NCBI RefSeq assembly: GCF_000350225.1
Contig: NW_005179080.1
Span: 310,001 to 374,000 of the forward strand
DNA: 64,000 nt
DNA from: Chondrus crispus
Taxonomy: Eukaryota; Rhodophyta; Florideophyceae; Gigartinales; Gigartinaceae
Direction of reading: 5' to 3'
This document shows positions 20,899-32,969 of the stretch, piece by piece; within the stretch, counting starts at the first letter, position 1, and each line of letters opens with the position of its first letter. Both the position numbers and the translations under genes were made by a program. The notes under the pieces are model-generated. The model ran no database searches and was not told where the DNA came from. It saw only the letters and a list, made by a program, of their open reading frames with translations.

Positions 20899-22855
20899 TC
20901 ACATGGTTTTACCAGAAGTAGCTACTGCAAGGCCTAGAAGTTCTACAAACTTCTGGAACAGAACTCGCCCAAGTGCTTTCGACAGGATATCTGCAGGCAT
21001 GGAAGTGGTCGGGCAATGCGACAAAGACACGATGTTTCTCGTAATAGCATCTCGTACATAGTGGTATTTCATATCAACATGATTATTACGACGATTGATT
21101 GTTTCATTCTGTGCATACGAAATAGTCCCTGCATTGTCACACCCCATCATAATCGTGGGATCAGAATCAAGTCCAAGAACATCAGCAACCACTTGACGCA
21201 ACCAAGTCGCCTCCTTACACGCTTCACATAGTGCAATGTACTCAGCTTCACACGTCGAAGTCGCAACCACAGTCTGTTTCCGGCAACTGCAACTAATCGC
21301 TCCACCGCAGAACTTGAAAACATATCCGCTGGTCGACTTGCGAGAGTCTGAACAACCGGCCCAGTCAGCATCACTGAAGCCGAACAACTCCGGCGATTTA
21401 GATTTATTGTCAAACACGATTCCTAAGTTTCGAGTCCCTTGCACGTATCGCATTACTCGTTTTACACTTGCCCAGTGTGACTCACATGGGTTGGCAGAAT
21501 GCTGAGAAAGCTTTCCAATCGCATATGCCAAGTCTGGGCGAGTCCCAACCATCAAGTACATAAGGCAGCCCACTGCCTCACGATACGGTTCATTTGTTTC
21601 GGAGTGTTCTTCGGTAGAAATCGTGGTTGTGTGACCTTGTTCCATTGGAGTCAGACATGGATTACATGTCGCCATCCTAAAACGCTCAAGCACTTTTGAT
21701 GCATACTTAGTTTGAGTGAGACTCAACGTCTTGGCGGTGCGATCCCTTTGAATTTCAAGACCAATGCAGACTTTTGCTTCACCAAGGTCTTCCATCTCAA
21801 ACCGTTTATTAAGCTCCCCCTTCATCCATTTGATGGCATCGATATCACTACCAGCGAGTAACAAGTCATCGACATAAAGTGCAATCAGCATGATAGTGCT
21901 TCCAATGCGTTTAATGTAGAGACAAGGATCACTACGCGAGGTCTGGAATCCCAATTCACTAATTAAGAAATCATCCACTTTGGCATGCCATTGACGATGT
22001 GCTTGTTTATGACCGTAAAGTGCTTTCAAAAGTTTGCACACGTGATCACTTTTGCTTTTGTCAATGCACCCTTCGGGTTGCTCCATGTAGATGTCTTCAT
22101 CCAAGTCGCCGTTCAAAAGCGCAGTTACGACATCCATCTGATGAAGTTCGAGGTCATAATGAGCAACTAAGGCAAGAAGTAGACGAATAGTGGTAAACGT
22201 TATGACAGGGGCATATGTCTCAGTATATTCAAGACCTTGCACTTGCTGGAATCCACGAGCAACAAGTCTGGCTTTTGCACTTTCAACTATATTGCCATTT
22301 GCATCAGGCAGTTGTTTGACATTGAAAACCCATCGAGATGTCAAGATGTTTGACGCCTCAGATCGAGGAACAAGTTTCCAAGTCCGATTCTTGGTCTGCG
22401 AGGCAAGTTCTTTATCAATGCCTGTTTGCCAAAATGCAGCTTTAGGACCGTTGGTTGCCTGTTTGAAAGTGTTGGGACCTTCAATAGCGACATGCGCATG
22501 TGAAAGAAGAGCAGCTGCAAAGTTGCTCCTCCACCATGATGCGGGAGGTCTGCTGACTCGAGACGATCTTCGTACAGTTGAAGTGGGAATTGGAGGCGTG
22601 ACATTCGGAGTTTCAACGATAGGTGATACATTATCTTCATCATTTTCACTTAGAGAGTGAGTTTCGTCGTTTTCAAGAACCTCCTCTGGAACCTCATCTT
22701 CATCAGACCCAACCCCGTCAGTATTTGGGGAATCGGCTTCATTCCCATTGTCGCCACCGAGCAATACAATGTCAACATCAGAGTTGATTGAATCACTTTC
22801 GTGTGCAGGAATGTCATGCATCCCCCATGTCGATTCATCAAACTTGACATCCCGT
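20899..22855 (-). pseudogene. copia B4 pol, 3' part (RT and RNase H)
   Basis: An uninterrupted frame on the minus strand from RDVKFDEST (about 22850) to TGA at 20901-20899. It covers the acidic linker after integrase, complete RT (SRWVFNVKQL; YVDD near 21880) and RNase H (SDADW, TCEAEYIAL). The upstream part was separated by Gypsy element D, and the integrase piece continues at 36222-36896 (B5). An apparent N-terminal extension to 22887 is LTR sequence of D. Confidence 0.93.
22851..22855. repeat. target site duplication of Gypsy D, left copy
   Basis: CCCGT, repeated at 36222-36226. The undisturbed B sequence (revcomp of about 5320-5340) reads ACATCCCGTGACAC with one copy. It proves that B4 and B5 were one element before D inserted. 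Confidence 0.95.
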
Positions 22856-23538
22856 TGTAGCATAACCCCCCCCTCTGGGGGACTCACTTTAGATTAGATC
22901 ACGATTGATTTAGTTACTGTAGAGCCCGACGCTCTACAGTACCACCGAGCGTGTCCACGTGTGCCCACAGCCCACGTGCACACGTGTACCACGCGCGAAC
23001 GAAGCGCGCACGCACCACGGGTAATACGTGTACTGTCAGCCTCGACATAGCTGACAGCATTACAGTGCAGGCCGACCTGCACTACAGTAGCCCACTACAG
23101 TACCTCGGTACTGTAGTGTTATGATGGATGGTTTTGTATATTAAATATGGAGCGGACCGACGACGGACGGGGGCGACAAGCACGGGCTTATCCTCAACCG
23201 ACCGCCAAGGTCAGTCCACCCAGCTTATTCTAAACGTCGCCTTCGCTCTTGGCGCGCGTTTAGTCGGAGCCGAGCCGGAGTGGACGCGCAGCACGCGACC
23301 GAGCACGGAACCGCCTCCGCCCGTCAGCACTGGTACGTCACCCAGTGCTGCTCCGGGGCGTCGAGGCGTCGATCCGCTCGTGCGTGCGCGCGTCCCTGCC
23401 CGCTCCCGCTCTACCACCGCTACCCGGGCCCGAGCCCGGTTCCGTAGCTGGTTGGCCCGCTTCACCCCTTCTCCGATCCGGGGTCTACAGGTCGAACTGC
23501 GCATACACCTCCAGTCGTCTGGGGGTGCTTATGCTACA
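22856..23538 (+). repeat. 5' LTR of Gypsy D
   Basis: 683 bp. It contains a row of four hairpins (22916-23118), CACGTG-type motifs (22945-22990) and a TATATTAAATA box (23137-23147). The primer site TGGTCTCCCGACCT starts one base after its end (23540) and is complementary to a tRNA 3' end that I cannot assign with confidence. Confidence 0.95.
22916..23118 (+). promoter_or_regulatory. array of four hairpins in the Gypsy LTR
   Basis: Inverted repeats in a row: ACTGTAGAGC/GCTCTACAGT (22916-22940), CTGTCAGC/GCTGACAG (23033-23057), AGTGCAGG/CCTGCACT (23064-23083) and CACTACAGTACC/GGTACTGTAGTG (23093-23118). Stems are 8-12 bp with 2-9-base loops. The array recurs in the second LTR, and comparable ACTGTCAGCC/GGCTGACAGT and ACTGTAGA/TCTACAGT stems occur in the E LTRs. 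Confidence 0.7.
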
Positions 23539-23614
23539 GTGGTCTCCCGACCTAAAAGACCCCGAGATCTTTCCGAGAAGACTTTCTTTTTCCTCCGCGT
23601 CCGTACGCGTTGAG

Positions 23615-26185
23615 ATTAGTCAAGAATACGCCACCTCGATCCGGTCCGAACCGGCGGATCCGAGGGCGGCCGCTTTGCACGCACCATCACCGCCGTTCGG
23701 CGACGGCGACGCTGGTCTCCGAGACCGCGAACCGTCGCCCGAGTCCCCCGAACGACAAGCGGCTGCGATGTTCGATTGCATAGCTGACTACATTGAGGAA
23801 GTCCGTACTTCACTCCGTATAGACGTGACGGACGCCGTCTACTCGCGATGTATGGACGAGCTCCGCTCCCTACGGGAAGGGAGGTTTGATCGAGTCAGCC
23901 AGTCCTTGGAGAATCTCCGAGCACTAGTCGACGAGTTACACTCGGGACTGGTGCTCGTCGAAGACTCACGCCTCGCACAGCCCGTACTGCACGGGCAAGG
24001 TCGCCCCACGAGGCCGACCTCGACGAGACGTCCCGACGATCGACCGTCCCCGTCAGCAGAGCAGTTGGGTGCGTTCGCGCACCTCTCCGCCGAGCTCAAC
24101 GCTACGCGACAGCGTGCTCGTGACATGGAACGGACCATGGCCGCAAGGCTGCCCTGTGCCCCCACGAGAGAGCCCGGTGGTGCCGTACCTCCGAGCGCCG
24201 TCGCTCCGGAAGGTTGGCGTCCGACTGGCGCCGACGCCAGTCGGACTGCGGAAGGAAACCGTCCCCCGATGGGCGCGAATCTTGCGTCCGAGACCCAAGC
24301 ATTGCCGCCTATCCCCGTAAGTAGGCGGCAGATGAACCGCGTATCGTACGCGGACGAACAGGACCGTGGAGGAGCCGCCCGCGGATCCGGAGAACCGATG
24401 TTCTCCGTCGATCCCCGCTGGGGCGGCTACCCGCCGGCGAGTTATGCCGAGCATCCAGGTCCGGTAGACGTCCGTACGCTACCGGTTACCTCCTTCGGCA
24501 CGCTAGGTCCCGCCGAGCCCAGGCTCGAGCCGGTGCATACGATGATCCAAGAGTTCAGCGCCGTCGCTGACTATCGTATGTACCGCTTGGATAACACCTC
24601 GAGGCTCGTCACCTCCGGTGACGCGGGACGGATCGCGAAGTACGTCCAACGCTGCCGTGGGATCCGTCCCACGATGAGGAGCTTTGACGGTACGGACCCG
24701 ATCCAGCTCCTACCGTTCTTGAAGGATATTCGGATAACCTTCAAATCGCAACACCTGACCGAAGGTGTTGCCGTGAGAGTCCTCGCGCACTTCTTAGAGC
24801 GCGACGCGGAGCGCCTGTATACGAGTTATACGATGCGTGGCCTCCGCGCCGGCCAACTACACGACGATGTGAGTTGGCCGGGACTCGTGAACCAGTTCCT
24901 GAAACGCTACCTAACCGACGACGTGTTAGGTGACGCGTATGACGCTGTCGCGACGGCGGGACAGCAATCTCATGAAACGGAGAGCACGTTCGCGGACCGG
25001 CTCGAAACGGCCGCGTTCCGGTGCACGGCAGTGTTCTCCGAACAGTCCCTCGCGCACTACTTCGTGCGGGGACTCGCTCCTGCGACCCGTGCCGCAGTTT
25101 CCGAGACAGTGCAGCGGCTGCCCAGTCGCCAGAAGACCGATCTTCCGACCATCCGCCGTATCGCAACGGCAGAAGGAACCACTTACCGCGCTCGACGCGG
25201 TTTACCTCTGCCGGATGCGAAACCGGCAGGGAGGGCTGGCAGGACTACGAAGTCCGCCGCAACAAGTTCGCCCGCCTCTACCCTCCATGTCGGAGAGGAT
25301 GATTGGCAGGCCGACCCTGTCCTCACTACGCAAGAAGCAGGGCCGGTAGGGGGTCGACCCCCTTCACCGATGTCGACCGGAACGACGTCGAGCTACGCGA
25401 CCGCGTTCGCGGCCACTCCAAGAGCACCCAGGGGTACGGACCCCCGGGTCGCTGAGCTCGACATCTCAAACCGAGATACCGGAGGTGAAGCCCCTCGCGT
25501 GCCCCTCCTCACCGATGAGGAGGCGCGTCACGCAGCGACCTTCGCCTCAACGGACGGCAGTGCGTACGTGTGCTGGCTATGTCGTACGTACTAACACGCC
25601 ATGTACGCCTGCCCGTTCCTGTCGCCGGAACAACGAATGTTCACGGCGTACAGGAATTCCCGCTACCAGATGGAGACGCGCCCCGGGGCGCGCAATCTAC
25701 TCCGGCAAGCGGTCGGCGAGGGTCGTCCCCCGCGTCCAGGTTTCCCGAATCGGTCGGGTGGGGGCGCTCGATTCGCCCCCCGTGGAGGCGGGTATCGTCG
25801 TACCGAACTCGATCGTCGCGATCGGCCCGACTACCGCCAGGCCGACACAAGGTACCCCCGCTAAGGAGGGAGAGGGAACCGAGACCGTTCTCGGTTACCC
25901 CAACAGGTACAGAATGCGATAATGTACCTGCAAGACTGGGTAGAGGATCGGTACCCCCTACCGACGGAGGGTCACGAAGGAGAGCCGACTCGCTTCGTCC
26001 CCCATATCCTGCGACGGCCGGACGCCGCAGGTCAAGGCCCGGAAGTACCCGAGTACTTCGCCAAGGCTGCCGAGCGGCAGGGGAGGAATAGTCCCGACCC
26101 ACGCGGTCGGCCACCCGGAGAAGACCTGGCCGACGATAGCCAGGGGGGTAGCTCCAATAGCACCGGTAGTTCGAAAAAAGGGTAA
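23615..26185 (+). pseudogene. Gypsy D gag
   Basis: The frame corresponds to the E gag gene. The start ATG of E is ATT here (23615). A capsid-like helical region around FDGTDPIQLLPFLKDIRITF spans about 24650-25180. The CX2CX4HX4C knuckle (about 25570-25615) is broken by TAA at 25592-25594 inside the motif, and a second TAA is at 25862-25864. The native gag end is TAA 26183-26185, directly after an A6G3 run. Gag would form the particle shell and bind RNA. Confidence 0.92.
26174..26185 (+). promoter_or_regulatory. A6G3 shift site at the gag stop (Gypsy D)
   Basis: AAAAAAGGG followed directly by the gag stop TAA. The -1 frame is open from here into pol at 26326. The same sequence and arrangement stand in E (47998-47987, minus strand). 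It is not a textbook X XXY YYZ heptamer in the gag frame, so the mechanism, ribosomal or polymerase slippage, is inference. Confidence 0.6.
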
Positions 26186-29100
26186 AGACGGTTACGTACA
26201 CGCGGTCGCGTGAGCCGTCTTTTCCCTATGAACTAGACCGGTCCCCGCGTGCTGGCCAAGGACACGGGGGGGATTGTCCGATAATACATCCCCCGCTATC
26301 GGAGTCGAGCACGGGGACTCCAGCAATGTCGACATTGCAGGAGAAACCCAACACCGAGGCCCACATAGACCCGATGTTGGAAGAAGGCGCCACAGGGACA
26401 CCCGACGTCCCAGTGAAGCGCAACGAGCGAGACGCGGTTAACGCCGACCGACACGAGTCGGTCGACATCCTGACCCCGGTGAGCCCAAGGTCGCCGACGA
26501 AATGTCCGCCTCGTACGGACTCCAGCACCTGGACGGGCGTCACTGAGACGCGAACGTCCCCCGGCTCGAGCCGAAGGAAACACAAGAGAGGCCAACGCCG
26601 AAGTCGAAGGCCCCGGCGGAACGACCTCACCGATAAGGTCGCGCCCAAGGTGGTCGATGGCCTCGTATGCCTCATGACGTCGAAAATATATAACGTCTTG
26701 GGCTCCGTGGCCACCGAAGGCAACGCGTTTAAGCCCCACACGATCGCCGTCGACACGTGCTCGGGCTATAACTTGGTGAGGAAGGCCGACCTCCCTCCCG
26801 ACTGGGCCCGCTACGTAATACGGGACGCGCCATTACCACGCCTGGCTGGCGCGAACAGTAACCCGCTTCGACTTACGGCGGTCGTCCGCCTCGCGGTCCG
26901 GCTGCGGAACACGACGTTCCGCATACCTTTCGTAGTGGCCGAACAACTCGCTGTTCCGTTCTACTTGGGACCGCGTTCATTGATGCGCACGTACGCAGCA
27001 TCGACATCGACGGACAGAAGCTCGAACTTCGTCACGGTGGCTCGGTAGCCATCGTCAATGGGAAGGGGGAACCGACTTCCCCTACCAGGCGAAATGGTCG
27101 CCAAACGAGTCGTCCGGAGGTACGCGAGGAGGCCCCGCAGGCGATCCGAATCGCCCGCTGGGTTACCATCCCCGCGATGTAGCAAGCCCGTGTGCGTGTG
27201 ACAACCGCGGGGAGGGGTCTCGTGTTCCTGGAGCCCAAGCCCTCACTCCAACACCGGCAGGGAATGAGGCTGACGAATAGCGTCGCGGAAGTCCTGCCGA
27301 ACCAGACATTCGAAGTCATCGTCGCGAACTTCTCGCGACGGGAGAGGCGGCTTCCGAAGCACACCGTCGTGGGATACGCGAAGCGCAACCCCATCGCGAT
27401 CCTCACGCCCGAACGTCGAGTCGCTGAAGGGGTCGCGCACGCGTTGCACCTAACCGACTTGACCGATCAAGTCGGAGAGGTCGGAGCTGGCCGATCCAGC
27501 TCCGACGAGAAGGCAACCGCGGGGAGTGAAGGGGTTGACCCGGACGAACGGTCACCTATACCCCCACCGACGGCGGAGGGTACTGTGCCCCCCCGGCAGA
27601 AGGATCCCAAAAATCCACCGAGGGATTGGGAAAAAGAGATTGACTTGTCATACATCGACGATGACAACCTCCGTGGCCACGTGCTCGAGATGCTCCGTAA
27701 GCACTCGGGTCTGTGGAGCGGTGCGCTCGGAACGATCCAAGCCACAGAGCACCGCATTCCCCTCGAGCCGGGAACGAAACCGATTCGTTCTATTCCCTAT
27801 CGGAAGGGCCCGGCCATGCGCGAAATGGTCGCGAAAGAGGTCAACAAGATGTTGACCGCAGGGGTTATCGAGCCCGCCAGCACCGAGTGGGCATCCCCGG
27901 TGGTGCTCGTACCGAAGAAAGACGGCTCTCTTCGGTTCTGCGTGGACTACCAGCGCCTCAACGCGAAGACTGCAGCGGATTCGTATCTGCTGCCGCGTAT
28001 GGACGACTGCATCGACTCGTTAGGAGATGCAGCCGTCTTTACGGCGTTGGACTGCAATTCCGGTTATTGGCAGATCTCGGTCGCTCCGGAGGACCGGGAT
28101 AAGACTACCTTCACGACACATATGGGTACGTACCGCCATTTGCGCATGCCGTTTGGATTGAAAGGGGCACCGGCCACCTTCCAACGTGCCCTCGATATCA
28201 TACTCTCCGGAGTCCGCTGGCAAATATGCCTCGTCTATCTCGATGACGTTATCGTGTTCTCGCGTACGGACGCGGAACACGCAAGACATCTTGATACCGT
28301 CTTGAGCTTGTTGCGGAGTGCCGGCATCTCCCTCAAGCTCAAGAAGTGCAGCTTCTTCCGACCGAAGGTGCACTACCTGGGGCACGTTATATCCCCAGGT
28401 AAGTTGAGCGTGGCTGATACGGCAATCGACGCCTTCAAGACGTTCACGTTCCCGAGGACGTTGACGCAGGTGCGCTCGTTCCTCGGGGCGTGTAACGTGT
28501 ATCGTCGCTTCGTCAAGGGCTTCTCGAAGATTGCCCGTCCGTTAACCGATATAACGCGCAAGGAGTCGGATCACGATTTCGATAACCCAGCGGAGGTTCC
28601 GCTTCAGGCTTTCGAAAGCCTGAAGGCGGCGATGATCTCCCCGCCAATCCTCGCCCTACCACGGTACGGCCGACCGTACCTGTTGGACACTGACGCCAGT
28701 GCATATCAACTCGGGTGCACCCTCCTACAGGAGCACGACGAGACAAACGATTGGCGCCCCGTTGGGTACTGGTCGTACTCGCTAAGCGATAGCGAACGGA
28801 AATACAGCGCTACGGAGCGTGAGTGCTTCGCCGTGGTGTGGGCCGTCCGCACACTGCGGCCGTATATCGAAGGAACCAAGTTCACCGTCCGGACGGATCA
28901 CGACGCCCTCCGATGGCTCATGTCGCTCACGGAGAGCTCAGGAAGACTCACCCGGTGGCGGCTACGTCTGGCTGAATACGATTTCACCATTTAGTACCGC
29001 CCCGGACGCGTGCATCAGGTGCCCGATGCCCTGTCACGACTCGTGTCGCCGAAGGTCGCCGATGACCCTCGCCCCACCGTCGAGGTGGATGACGACATCC

Positions 29101-30908
29101 CCACTTTCGACGGGGGCACGACAGTTCGAGACGTATCGAACGAGCTCGCGGACCACGCTTGTACCGCGAGCTGCGATCATCAGGCCGTCCATGTCTTCGT
29201 GACGATACGGAACCAAGCCGAAGCCCGAACAAGGTCACGCGTACGGACGCGCGACGAACCGCGAGGTGACGACGAAGCCCCCGGTCTTCAAGGACCCAAT
29301 TCGTTTTGGGAGGAGAACGACGAGTTCGACGCCGCCGATATCCAGCGCGCCGAAGACCCGGAGGCTGGCGCGCTCGACTCCCCGGTCGCCCCACCGCAGG
29401 ACGACCTTCCGGCCCCTCTTACGATAGAGGAGATAGCCGAGGAGCAACGCGTGGATGACTTCTGCCAAACCGTTTTGGCACGACAGTCAGAGTCCCGGGA
29501 CTCCGCGTTCTTCGAGGACCACCAAGGGGTGCTCAAACGGAGACACCCCTTCGACCCTGATATCGTTCAGGTAGTGGTACCTCGGACGCTCCGCGCCAGG
29601 CTCCTTCGCCTGTGCCACAACCCGGCCATCGCGGGGCACCCGGGCCAGAACCGTATGTACTACGCATTTCGACGCGAGTACTACTGGCCCCACCTGGCTG
29701 CAGACGTGGCAGCCACGGTGCGAGGGTGTCGGACCTGCGCAGTGAACCGGGTCAAGCTGAGGAAACATCTCAATCGATTGAGATTGTTCCCAGCTACGAG
29801 GTCTCTCGAGAGCCTCGCCATCGACATCTTGGGGCCGCTCCCCAAGACGAAGACAGGAAAACGATTCCTGCTAGTGATTACGGACCGTTTTAGCAAGCTG
29901 ACGCAAGCCGTGGCGCTCCGCACGATAACTGCGTACACGGTTGCAGTTGCGTTCTGCGACTCGTGGGTGTTCAAGTATGGCGTCCCTCGCACGTTGCTTT
30001 CGGACAAAGGCCCGCAGTTTAATGCCAAGTTCTTCCACAGCACGTGCCGTGTTCTGGGGATAACGAATTTGTACACTTCGGCGTACCATCCCCAGACGAA
30101 CGGGCAAGTCGAGCGATATAACCGAACAATCGCCTCGATGCTGCGGAACTACGTAGGTGAACACCAGGACGACTGGGATGTGTACGTGGGGCCGCTTACG
30201 TATGCGTACAACTCCCACGTACATCGCACCACACGCACCACGCCGTTTGAGCTCGTGCTCAGCAGGTCCCCGACGGAGTTCTCGCTCCGACGGACGGAAG
30301 GCGACGCGCCCCCTGCCGACAGGGGGAACCCACGTGCCGAGTTCCTCAAGACCCTGGACTCGACTATCCAAAAGGCCTACGGAAGCCTTCGGCGAACGCA
30401 AGCTCGCTATAAACGCGACTTCGACAAGCGTATTCGGCGCATCAACTTGCGCCTCAAGGCAGGTGACTACGTATATCTGAACCCCACCGATGGGGGGAAG
30501 ACATCAAACAAGCTGGCCTCCCCGGCTGTCGGACCGTACCGAGTTCTCGCGAACGACCAGCGCACCATCACGATCGATCGTGATGGAGTTACAGAGCGCT
30601 TCTCGGCAGACCGCTGCGTCTACGCACCCCCGCCGGCGAACGCGCGAAAGGCTAGCACGACTACCCCCGAAGACCTTGCCGACAAGATCAATGAAGGCAC
30701 ACAGTATGCCGTCGAACGGCTACTCAAGCATCGCGTCATGGAGGATGGAACTACGGAGTTCCTCATTAAATGGGCAGACTACGATACTCCCACATGGACG
30801 GCGCGTACCCACATCCCCGAGGAGTTGGTGTCTCGTTACGCACAAAGACTCCCGGGGCGTACAGGGAGAGACCTCACCTCGGAAGTCAACGCGGACGTTC
30901 ACTCTTGA
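26186..30908 (+). pseudogene. Gypsy D pol (protease, RT, RNase H, integrase, chromodomain)
   Basis: Homologous throughout to the intact E pol gene. The protease region reads VDTCSGYN (about 26748). A frameshift near 26965 and TAG at 27179-27181 break the protease-RT spacer. RT is well kept (VLVPKKDGSLRFCVDYQRLN; YLDD near 28238). TAG at 28992-28994 falls at the RNase H-connection border. Integrase has the HHCC region near 29630-29740 and a core with SDKGPQF, where E has SDNGPQF, and HPQTNGQVERYNR. The chromodomain is at about 30700-30850. Ends at TGA 30906-30908. Confidence 0.94.
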
Positions 30909-30918
30909 GGAGGGGGCC
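30888..30918 (+). repeat. direct repeat at pol end, inner copy (second polypurine tract)
   Basis: A 31-base stretch covering the last pol codons and a purine tract (TTGAGGAGGGGGCC) is repeated at 35507-35537 with three mismatches. The two copies bracket the antisense module of D. E shows the same arrangement (43256-43287 and 37564-37594). Confidence 0.85.
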
Positions 30919-32969
30919 CTCAACCGCATCGTTGCGGATTAAATTCCACCTCGAATTAAATGCACCCCGCGTACATGGGGCAAAAGGGGGACGCGCGAAG
31001 GGACAGCTGTCCCAGAGAGCAGCAACGGAATAGTTCGCGAGACGTCAAGACGTATTGGCAACCGAGTTCATCGAAAACGACCAGTTATCGCCGGCAAGAG
31101 GCAGGAGGGAGGATAGTACGTGCTGCCCTACGCAAAGCGGTCGCACCTCGAGGAGTAGAAGGCAGAGTGACGCGGTCGAACGCAAAAATGCCCTAAAACA
31201 AGTGCCCACGAAGGCATCGCCCGTTTCGTATTGACCAGAGGACGTCAAGACGTATCGACGAAGGTCCCGTAAGCAAACCAGAGGAAGCGAGCAGCACGAG
31301 CTGCGCCCTGAGGCCCCTCGTCACGGACTGTGGGCAAGGAGCCCTCCAGCAAGGAGACGATCTCCCAGAGCGATATAGTCGCCCCGCGGTCGCCACAAGT
31401 TCTGCCGACATGGGACAGCTGTCCTGCACGCCCCGGTCCGGACCAGCTGCGCTATGACGAAATGGTCCGCGATCCCGAGTCCCCCGCGACGACGGGAAGA
31501 CGCAGCGCTGCATTAGATAGCAACGACAAGTACGCCCCAGTCCGAACAAGGGGAGAGAAAGAGACAGTACGGGCCGCCGCCGGCTGATACACTCAAGATC
31601 AGAGCTCCAACAAACAGCCACCGCCATACCCTAAATAAGGGAGAAAATATCCGTGAAATGGGAAATTACACTGACGGGCGGTTGCACGGGCAGGACGCCC
31701 AGACACGTGCTGTACGCAACAACGCGCAAGAGACGTCCTTGCAGCGACGCGTGAGAAGAGTACAGTGTGTACCAACCGATCGGTACACGCTACCAGAGCC
31801 CAAACTATGGAGGGGCGCGGCCCGGTTCCGCCCCCTCCATAATTGTCAAACCAACAGACGTCCAAGCGGGGCACGGGCCATCCCGAACGCGGAGCAGGCA
31901 CCAAGACCAACGGCACGACCACGCTGACGCGCCGCCCTGGCGAAGAGGAAGGAGACGACTCCTCCCATTTCCCCGACATGCCAACGATCTGCCCCTCACC
32001 TCCGCTCGCTCGCCCAAAAGCGGAGCGGGGGAGAGTACAATACGGGGCGCGACGCTGCGCTGGACAGCGGACGTGGGAGGTCGGGAGAAACGCGTTCCCA
32101 ACGCATGAATCACACCAAGAAGCTGGCGGGACGACCCGCCCAGGGGGACCCACGAAACCGCGCGCGGACCCGGGCTCCGATGACAGGAGAGAGGCAACGA
32201 CGTCCTCTCCGGCCCCAAGCGGACGACTCGGAACGTCCCCCAACTCTCTTACCCCTACCCGCTCATAGCCGAGGGCAGGGGCAGAGGAGTACACGGCGCG
32301 AAGCGCAACGTTGCGCAGAGGAGACTGTGAGGAACGCAACAGGGAGAGGGGACCAAGTACCACGTCGACAAGCTGGCAGAACAGACTGCCAGGGAGAACG
32401 AAGAACACCACACGAGCGGAACGACCCGGCCGATGCGGGCGAGGGACCAAAGTAGAGGAGATAAACGTCAAAAAGAGGATCGCCACGACGGCGACGGACG
32501 AAGGAGAAGGAGAACAGCGATTTACGAAGAGCCGAATACGGCAAGGCCGGTACGGAGACGAAGATGACGTGCGACAGCCGGCTTCCGCCCCCACCGACAC
32601 AAGTCCTCGTGGGGGTAGAAAAGTTCGCGTGGGAAGGGACAAAGTCGACAAGGAGAAGTGCTCTGGCCTACCCCTTCCTCCCCGTGCAGACAATTCGAAT
32701 TGCCTCACCAACTGGCCTCCCCGCGGGACCCGCGACCAAGGGGAGCGCTGACCAATATTGCCCTCGTAGGCGAGCTCGCTGGCGCGCTCCCTAAAGGAAG
32801 TATGACGCGTTGAAACGAAGAAGTCACACCGTGCACGCACGGGTCACGGCGAGGGCCCCTTCGCAGGTCCGACGGACATCGTGTGCACGCAAGAGACGGG
32901 ATTGATTTTACGCAAAGAAAAGAGGGGGAGGAAGAACATACCCCCGGCAAGTATAACGGGACGACCCGT
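30919..32969. other. Gypsy D spacer between pol and antisense gene
   Basis: About 2 kb without a gene that I can support. The + strand is purine-rich. A 413-codon open frame on the minus strand (32840-31599) is compositionally biased, has no counterpart in E and is judged to be chance. Only the first bases after pol (CCCTCAACCGC...GCGGATTAA) resemble the same position in E. Confidence 0.6.

Noticed and set aside
22856..22887. N-terminal extension of the B4 pol frame
   Set aside because: The extension is LTR sequence of Gypsy D read by chance in frame.
31599..32840. 413-codon open frame on the minus strand in the D spacer
   Set aside because: Ser/Arg/Pro/Val-rich, no motif, no counterpart in the E spacer. 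GC-rich, strand-biased DNA gives long chance frames here.
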